Assembly: GCA_903835865.1 (NCBI GenBank)
Contig: CAILON010000456.1
Coordinates: 1 to 10,726, forward strand
Length of the DNA stretch: 10,726 bases
Source: an uncultured beta proteobacterium
Lineage (GTDB): Bacteria; Pseudomonadota; Gammaproteobacteria; Burkholderiales; Burkholderiaceae
Direction: 5' to 3'
This document shows, in pieces, positions 6,273 to 10,726 of the stretch. Within the stretch, counting starts at the first letter, position 1. Every line of letters begins with the position of its first letter. The translations under genes and the position numbers were made by a program. The notes below the pieces were generated by a model. It did no database searches, was not told the DNA's origin, and saw only the letters and a list, made by a program, of their open reading frames with translations.

Positions 6273-7865
6273 TTACAGACTGGCGCGACGGAAGTCGGCC
6301 AATAACTCTGCAACATAAACGTTAAAGCGGGTTGCTAAAGCGCCATCGATTACTCGATGATCAGCAGACAAAGATAATGGGCACATTAAGCGCGGTACAA
6401 ATTGCTTACCATCCCAAACGGGTTTCATGGCTGCTTTACTTACTCCCAAAATAGCTACTTCAGGGGCATTCACAATCGGTGAGAAATATGTTCCACCAAT
6501 TCCACCTAATGAAGAAATCGTAAAGCTAGCACCTTGCATTTGATCAGGTTTGAGTTTGCCATCGCGAGCAAGACCTGCCAGCTCAGAAGTTTCCTTAGCA
6601 ATTTCATAGATGCCCTTCTTATCTGCATTCTTGATAACTGGCACAACTAATCCTGTTGGGGTATCTGCCGCAAAACCAATATTGAAGTATTTCTTCAAGA
6701 TAAGATCGTCGCCATCAAGAGAACTATTGAACTCGGGATATTTTTTCAAAGCAGCGACAGCAGCCTTCATCAAGAAAGCCAGCATCGTGATCTTGACGCC
6801 CTTCTTCTCATTTTCTTTATTGGTTAATACGCGGAAAGCTTCTAGATCGGTGATGTCAGCATCTTCGTGATAAGTCACCGCTGGAATCATGACCCAGTTG
6901 CGAGCTAAATTGGCTGCGGTGAGTTTCTTAATACGATTCAGTGGTTGGCGTTCAATCTCACCAAACTTAGCGAAATCTACTTTTGGCCAAGGAATCAGAT
7001 TCAGACCACCTAAGCTTCCACCGCTCGATGCTGCTGCCGGACTACCACCACCGCCGCTCATGGCAGCCTTCACAAATGCTTGCACATCTTCTTGTGTAAT
7101 GCGTCCCTTATTTCCAGAGCCTTTAACCTGAGTAACGGTCACTCCAAGTTCGCGTGCAAATTTACGCACCGATGGACTTGCGTGACTCACGGCAGCATCA
7201 ACCACCGGAGATGGATTGCTGACCGGGGGAGGTGCGGGAGCGCGTTTGATGGGAGGCTCAACAGCTGGTACTTGAGTCGCTATTGGTGCCGCAGCAGGGG
7301 TGATCGCTGGAGCTCCGCCAGAGCTAGCTTCCAAGATGATGACCACTGATCCCTCAGATAAGTTATCACCTATCTTTACTTTGACTTCTTTCACCACACC
7401 GGAGTGTGAGGAAGGAACGTCCATGGTGGCTTTATCAGATTCAAGAACGACAATCGATTGTTCTTTCTCGACTTTGTCACCTGGTTTTACTAGAACTTCA
7501 ATGACTGGTACATCTTTATAGTCACCAATGTCTGGCACTTTGATTTCAATCGGTGCGCCACCAGAACTTGCTGGAGCAGATGCAACTTGAGCGGGTGCGG
7601 AAGTAGGAGCTGCAGCATTAGCAGTGCCCTCTTCCAAGGTGATGACCACTGATCCCTCAGATAAGTTATCGCCTATCTTTACTTTGACCTCTTTCACCAC
7701 ACCGGAGTGTGAGGAAGGAACATCCATGGTGGCCTTATCAGATTCAAGAACGACAATCGATTGTTCTTTCTCGACTTTGTCACCTGGTTTTACTAGAACC
7801 TCAATGACTGGCACATCTTTATAGTCACCAATGTCTGGCACTTTGATTTCGATTATTTGACTCAT
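6273..7865 (-). CDS. aceF: Dihydrolipoyllysine acetyltransferase (E2) of pyruvate dehydrogenase
   Basis: The E2 core of the complex, which takes the acetyl group from E1 on swinging lipoyl arms and passes it to CoA. Its 530 residues comprise lipoyl domain 1 (about 5-78, Lys44), a short Ala/Ser linker, lipoyl domain 2 (about 106-179, Lys145), an Ala/Pro linker, a peripheral subunit-binding domain (about 229-266, SPSVRKFARELGV) that holds E1 and E3, a Gly/Ser/Ala linker, and the catalytic acetyltransferase domain (about 290-530). The active-site motif DHRVIDG is complete (His503, Asp507). The two lipoyl domains differ by a single residue (Thr76 versus Ile177). The ATG lies 15 nt after the aceE stop. 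Its ribosome binding site (AAGAG, 9 nt from the ATG) is weak, so coupling to aceE translation is likely. The family carries one to three lipoyl domains; two is normal for this group. Confidence 0.97.
   Translation of the reverse strand: MSQIIEIKVPDIGDYKDVPVIEVLVKPGDKVEKEQSIVVLESDKATMDVPSSHSGVVKEVKVKIGDNLSEGSVVITLEEGTANAAAPTSAPAQVASAPASSGGAPIEIKVPDIGDYKDVPVIEVLVKPGDKVEKEQSIVVLESDKATMDVPSSHSGVVKEVKVKIGDNLSEGSVVIILEASSGGAPAITPAAAPIATQVPAVEPPIKRAPAPPPVSNPSPVVDAAVSHASPSVRKFARELGVTVTQVKGSGNKGRITQEDVQAFVKAAMSGGGGSPAAASSGGSLGGLNLIPWPKVDFAKFGEIERQPLNRIKKLTAANLARNWVMIPAVTYHEDADITDLEAFRVLTNKENEKKGVKITMLAFLMKAAVAALKKYPEFNSSLDGDDLILKKYFNIGFAADTPTGLVVPVIKNADKKGIYEIAKETSELAGLARDGKLKPDQMQGASFTISSLGGIGGTYFSPIVNAPEVAILGVSKAAMKPVWDGKQFVPRLMCPLSLSADHRVIDGALATRFNVYVAELLADFRRASL
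7329..7550 (-). repeat. Tandem lipoyl-domain repeat, copy 2 (within aceF)
   Basis: Encodes E2 residues 106-179. Aligned by eye with copy 1 (7632-7853), it differs at 8 of 222 positions (96% identity). Seven changes are synonymous and one gives Ile instead of Thr. The repeat period is 303 bp. The sequence between the copies, coding for the linker, is not duplicated in the same way. Confidence 0.9.
7632..7853 (-). repeat. Tandem lipoyl-domain repeat, copy 1 (within aceF)
   Basis: Encodes E2 residues 5-78 and is the partner of the copy at 7329-7550. Identity at silent positions is far above what protein-level selection needs, which points to recent duplication or ongoing gene conversion. The lipoyl domain of LpdA, by contrast, shares only the motif core with these two. 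Confidence 0.9.
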
Positions 7866-7880
7866 ATTAGTGTTCTCTTA

Positions 7881-10577
7881 TCAAACCGTCATTGGGTTTG
7901 GTTTAGTGGTGTCGATGTCATACTTTTTGATTGCCTCAGCAAGCTTCTGACGATCCATCTGTCCAGCATCCACTAAAGACCTTAAGGCGGTTAATACAAC
8001 CCAGCGGTGATCTACCTCAAAGAAGTCACGTAATTTTTCACGGGTGTCGGAGCGACCAAAACCATCGGTACCCAAGACTTCATAGCGGCGACCCATGTGT
8101 TGTATCGCTGGACGAATTTGCTCAGCGAATAAGCGAACATAGTCAGTAGCAGCAATGATTGGACCAGTGCTATCTTTAAGGCACTGCTCGACATGAGAAA
8201 GCTTGGGCGCAGCTGTTGGGTTCAAAAGATTGCTGCGGTGTACTGCTGACCAATCACGCCCCAATTCGGTAAAGCTTGGGCATCCCCATAAATCAGAAGA
8301 TACACCCCAGTCTTTATGCAAGATCTCGGCAGCTTCAATAACTTCTCTAAAGATGGTGCCAGAACCGAGCAACTGAACGCGCAACTTGGCGTTGCTATCA
8401 CCTACCGATTTAAGTTTATACATCCCCTTAATGATGTCTTGCTCAGCACCCTTAGGCATTGCTGGGTGAGAATAGTTTTCATTCATCAAGGTAATGTAGT
8501 AATAAACATCTTCCTGAACTTCTAGCATGCGGCGCATACCATCTTGAATTACTACTGCCAATTCAAATGAGAAGGTAGGATCGTAACTAATGCAGTTCGG
8601 TACGGCGCTACTCCATAAATGACTATGGCCATCTTCATGTTGCAAACCTTCGCCATTTAATGTTGTTCTACCTGCGGTACCACCAAGCAAGAAACCGCGG
8701 CTACGCATATCACCAGCAGCCCATGCTAAGTCACCAATACGTTGGAAACCAAACATGGAATAAAAGATATAGAAAGGCAGCATTGGCACGCCATGTGTGG
8801 AGTACGAAGTCGCAGCCGCAATCCAATCACACATACCACCAGCTTCGTTAATACCTTCCTGCAAAATCTGACCATTCTTATCTTCTTTGTAGAACATGAG
8901 CTGGTCGTGATCTTCGGGCGTATAGAGTTGGCCTAATTGATGCCAAATACCTAGCTGACGGAACATGCCTTCCATACCAAAAGTGCGCGATTCATCTGGA
9001 ACAATCGGAACCACACGCCTACCCAGCGTTTTGTCACGCACTACCGTATTTAATATGCGCACGAAAGCCATCGTAGTAGAAATTTCACGGCCTTCTGATG
9101 TTGCCTCAAGCAATGGAGTAAATACATCCAATGCAGGGACAGGCAAACTTTCAGCTTTCATCCGACGTTGCGGCAAGTAACCACCCAACTCTTGGCGACG
9201 CGCCTTCATGTACTCAAGTTCGGGACTACCTTCGGCAAACTTCACCAAAGGCATCTCGTCAAGTTGTTCATTTTTGACTGGGATTTCAAAACGATCGCGG
9301 AAGCGACGAACATCATCGTCATTCATCTTCTTAGCTTGGTGGGCAATATTCATTGCTTCGCCCGAACCACCCATTCCATAGCCCTTAATAGTATGAGCAA
9401 GGATCACTGTAGGTTGATCTTTGTGATTGACAGCAGCATGAAACGCCGCGTAAACCTTATGCGGATCGTGACCACCACGATTTAACTGCCAAATCTCTTC
9501 ATCACTCCAGTCACTCACCAAAGCTTTGAGTTCTGGTGTATTAAATACAATCTCGCGAACGTAAGCACCGTGCTTAGACTTCATAGTTTGGTACTGACCG
9601 TCTACGATCTCGCCAAGGCGTTGCATCAAGATGCCTTTCTTGTCGCGAGCAAATAAGGCGTCCCACTGACCGCCCCAAACCACCTTAATGACATTCCAGC
9701 CTGCGCCGCGGAACTCGCCTTCAAGTTCCTGAATAATTTTTCCATTACCACGGACAGGACCATCCAAACGTTGCAAATTGCAATTCACAACAAAAATGAG
9801 GTTGTCTAATTTTTCGCGCCCTGCCATACCGATAGCACCTAGAGATTCAGGCTCATCAGTCTCTCCGTCGCCCAAGAATGCCCAGACTTTACGTCCTTCG
9901 TCTTTAATAAAGCCACGGTCACGTAAGTAGCGCATAAAGCGCGCTTGGTAAATTGCCATGATCGGACCAAGACCCATTGAGACTGTAGGGAATTGCCAAA
10001 AATCTGGCATCAACCAAGGATGTGGATAACTAGATATACCTTTGCCGCCCACTTCTTGACGGAAATTATTCAACTGCTCATCCGATAGGCGACCGAGCAT
10101 ATATGCCCGTGCGTAAACGCCTGGCGCCGAATGACCTTGAACAAAAATCAGGTCTCCGCCATGTTCCGGCGTTGGCGCATGCCAAAAATGATTAAAGCCA
10201 ATGTCATATAAAGTTGCAGCAGACTGAAATGAAGAAATATGCCCACCAACGTTGGTGTCCTTATTAGCACGCAGAACCATCGCCATTGCATTCCATCGTG
10301 TGTATGAACGAATGCGGTGTTCAACATTTTGATCGCCAGGCAAGCGCGCTTGGTTTTCTACTGGAATCGTATTGATGTACGGAGTCTCTGCATGGAATGG
10401 CTGGACAACACCATTGACGCGAGCGTGAGAAATTTGTTGGTCTATTAAGTACGCCGCTCTTTCAGGGCCTTCGTGACGAATAACACCATCTAGTGCCTGT
10501 AACCACTCTTGCGTCTCACCTGGGTCCGCATCTTGTGCGCTGATCTTACCTAAGATTTGTTCTGGTACCGCTGCCAT
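7881..10577 (-). CDS. aceE: Pyruvate dehydrogenase E1 component, homodimeric type
   Basis: The thiamine-diphosphate enzyme that decarboxylates pyruvate and reductively acetylates the lipoyl groups of E2, the committed step to acetyl-CoA. It has 898 residues, close to the 885-900 of single-chain AceE proteins. The thiamine diphosphate/Mg motif runs from GDGE (236-239) to NCN (265-267). The mobile loop His of NIAHQ (His413) and the cofactor-activating Glu of GINEAGG (Glu579) are present, as are YIFYSMFGFQRIGDL and the C-terminal transketolase-like region DGFGRSDTREKLRDFFEVD. The start is fixed by GGAGG (10584-10588), 6 nt before the ATG, and by the conserved N-terminus with ETQEWLQALD. It is the first gene of the operon, with a promoter just upstream, and ends in TGA followed by an in-frame TAA. 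No truncation or frameshift is seen. Confidence 0.98.
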   Translation of the reverse strand: MAAVPEQILGKISAQDADPGETQEWLQALDGVIRHEGPERAAYLIDQQISHARVNGVVQPFHAETPYINTIPVENQARLPGDQNVEHRIRSYTRWNAMAMVLRANKDTNVGGHISSFQSAATLYDIGFNHFWHAPTPEHGGDLIFVQGHSAPGVYARAYMLGRLSDEQLNNFRQEVGGKGISSYPHPWLMPDFWQFPTVSMGLGPIMAIYQARFMRYLRDRGFIKDEGRKVWAFLGDGETDEPESLGAIGMAGREKLDNLIFVVNCNLQRLDGPVRGNGKIIQELEGEFRGAGWNVIKVVWGGQWDALFARDKKGILMQRLGEIVDGQYQTMKSKHGAYVREIVFNTPELKALVSDWSDEEIWQLNRGGHDPHKVYAAFHAAVNHKDQPTVILAHTIKGYGMGGSGEAMNIAHQAKKMNDDDVRRFRDRFEIPVKNEQLDEMPLVKFAEGSPELEYMKARRQELGGYLPQRRMKAESLPVPALDVFTPLLEATSEGREISTTMAFVRILNTVVRDKTLGRRVVPIVPDESRTFGMEGMFRQLGIWHQLGQLYTPEDHDQLMFYKEDKNGQILQEGINEAGGMCDWIAAATSYSTHGVPMLPFYIFYSMFGFQRIGDLAWAAGDMRSRGFLLGGTAGRTTLNGEGLQHEDGHSHLWSSAVPNCISYDPTFSFELAVVIQDGMRRMLEVQEDVYYYITLMNENYSHPAMPKGAEQDIIKGMYKLKSVGDSNAKLRVQLLGSGTIFREVIEAAEILHKDWGVSSDLWGCPSFTELGRDWSAVHRSNLLNPTAAPKLSHVEQCLKDSTGPIIAATDYVRLFAEQIRPAIQHMGRRYEVLGTDGFGRSDTREKLRDFFEVDHRWVVLTALRSLVDAGQMDRQKLAEAIKKYDIDTTKPNPMTV

Positions 10578-10628
10578 AAACTGCCTCCATTAGATGTTTC
10601 TCTATTAATTACTGACTTTATAGCGAAT

Positions 10629-10657
10629 ATTTTAGGAAGGTATATGGGTGTAAACAA
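10629..10657 (-). promoter_or_regulatory. aceE: Putative sigma70 promoter of the aceE-aceF-lpdA operon
   Basis: On the minus strand TTGTTT (10652-10657) and TAAAAT (10629-10634) are separated by exactly 17 bp. Transcription would start near 10622, leaving a leader of about 45 nt that contains the GGAGG ribosome binding site. An alternative -10, TATAAA, lies nearer the gene but has no -35 partner that I can see. Confidence 0.5.
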
Positions 10658-10665
10658 GCAATTTT

Positions 10666-10696
10666 CCACATAATGATAGTATTTCTCATAATGTGG
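10666..10696. promoter_or_regulatory. Interrupted inverted repeat upstream of aceE, candidate regulator site
   Basis: CCACATAATGA (10666-10676) and TCATAATGTGG (10686-10696) are reverse complements at 10 of 11 positions with a 9-bp spacer. Each arm also contains CATAATG in the same direction, 18 bp apart. The centre lies about 59 bp upstream of the predicted aceE transcription start and just beyond its -35 element, a common position for an activator. It does not look like the E. coli PdhR operator. The binding protein is unknown. Confidence 0.4.
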
Positions 10697-10703
10697 TATT
10701 TTA

Positions 10704-10714
10704 TTGCAGTGCAA
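10704..10714. promoter_or_regulatory. Short palindrome TTGCAGTGCAA upstream of aceE
   Basis: TTGCA and TGCAA flank a single G. The form TTGC-N3-GCAA is the same as the core of the phaP palindrome (TTGC-GTC-GCAA, 3758-3768). It could serve aceE or a divergent gene beyond the window edge. The rest of the right end (10697-10726) is AT-rich, with no gene start visible. Confidence 0.25.
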
Positions 10715-10726
10715 ATCAAATAAACC

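Noticed and set aside
7300..7824. Two nearly identical plus-strand open frames (7300-7521 and 7624-7824) antisense to aceF
   Set aside because: They are the reverse complements of the duplicated lipoyl domains. Their similarity comes from that duplication, and they have no ribosome binding site or recognisable protein features.
10664..10692. Plus-strand promoter for a divergent gene beyond the right edge (TTCCAC, 17 bp, CATAAT)
   Set aside because: The -35 matches the consensus at only two positions and no coding start is visible before the window ends.
1..10726. Search for a novel defence, mobile or multi-gene system, CRISPR array, tRNA or rRNA
   Set aside because: Every gene belongs to a well-known core family, intergenic spaces are short (the longest between genes is 210 bp), and I saw no direct-repeat arrays, integrases, toxin-antitoxin pairs or RNA gene signatures.

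Overview
The window looks like a core-chromosome segment of a free-living betaproteobacterium of the Burkholderiales. Polynucleobacter or a close relative is my best guess. The reasons are moderate GC content, a pyruvate dehydrogenase operon whose E3 subunit carries its own lipoyl domain, an E1 of the single-chain AceE type, and a phasin gene beside it. The genus is inferred from gene style and order; no search was run. I see no mobile elements, CRISPR arrays, tRNA or rRNA genes.

Layout, left to right. On the plus strand come the 3' part of pyrD (class 2 dihydroorotate dehydrogenase, cut by the window edge) and an IclR-family regulator that may be translated from a leaderless mRNA. A perfect 10-bp inverted repeat lies between them. 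Convergent to these, on the minus strand, are an exported PBP7-like serine D-Ala-D-Ala peptidase and an EamA/DMT-type ten-helix transporter. A 210-bp divergent intergenic region then holds a strong-looking promoter, overlapped by a 31-bp perfect palindrome, that reads into a phasin gene (phaP). A strong bidirectional terminator separates phaP from the convergent aceE-aceF-lpdA operon, which is transcribed right to left and fills the rest of the window. The last 149 bases hold the aceE promoter and two upstream inverted repeats.

How the genes work together. AceE (E1), AceF (E2, two lipoyl domains) and LpdA (E3, one lipoyl domain) form the complete pyruvate dehydrogenase complex that makes acetyl-CoA. 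Acetyl-CoA is the precursor of polyhydroxyalkanoate, whose granules phasins coat, so the phaP/pdh neighbourhood is metabolically coherent. No phaA, phaB, phaC or phaR gene is in view. The other genes (pyrimidine synthesis, IclR regulator, murein peptidase, permease) look like unrelated housekeeping neighbours.

I do not see an undescribed multi-gene system. The points worth a second look are regulatory and evolutionary: the phaP operator-like palindrome, the interrupted repeat centred about 60 bp upstream of the predicted aceE start, a TTGC-N3-GCAA motif shared by those two promoter regions, the palindrome ahead of the IclR gene, and the 96% identical tandem lipoyl domains in aceF.
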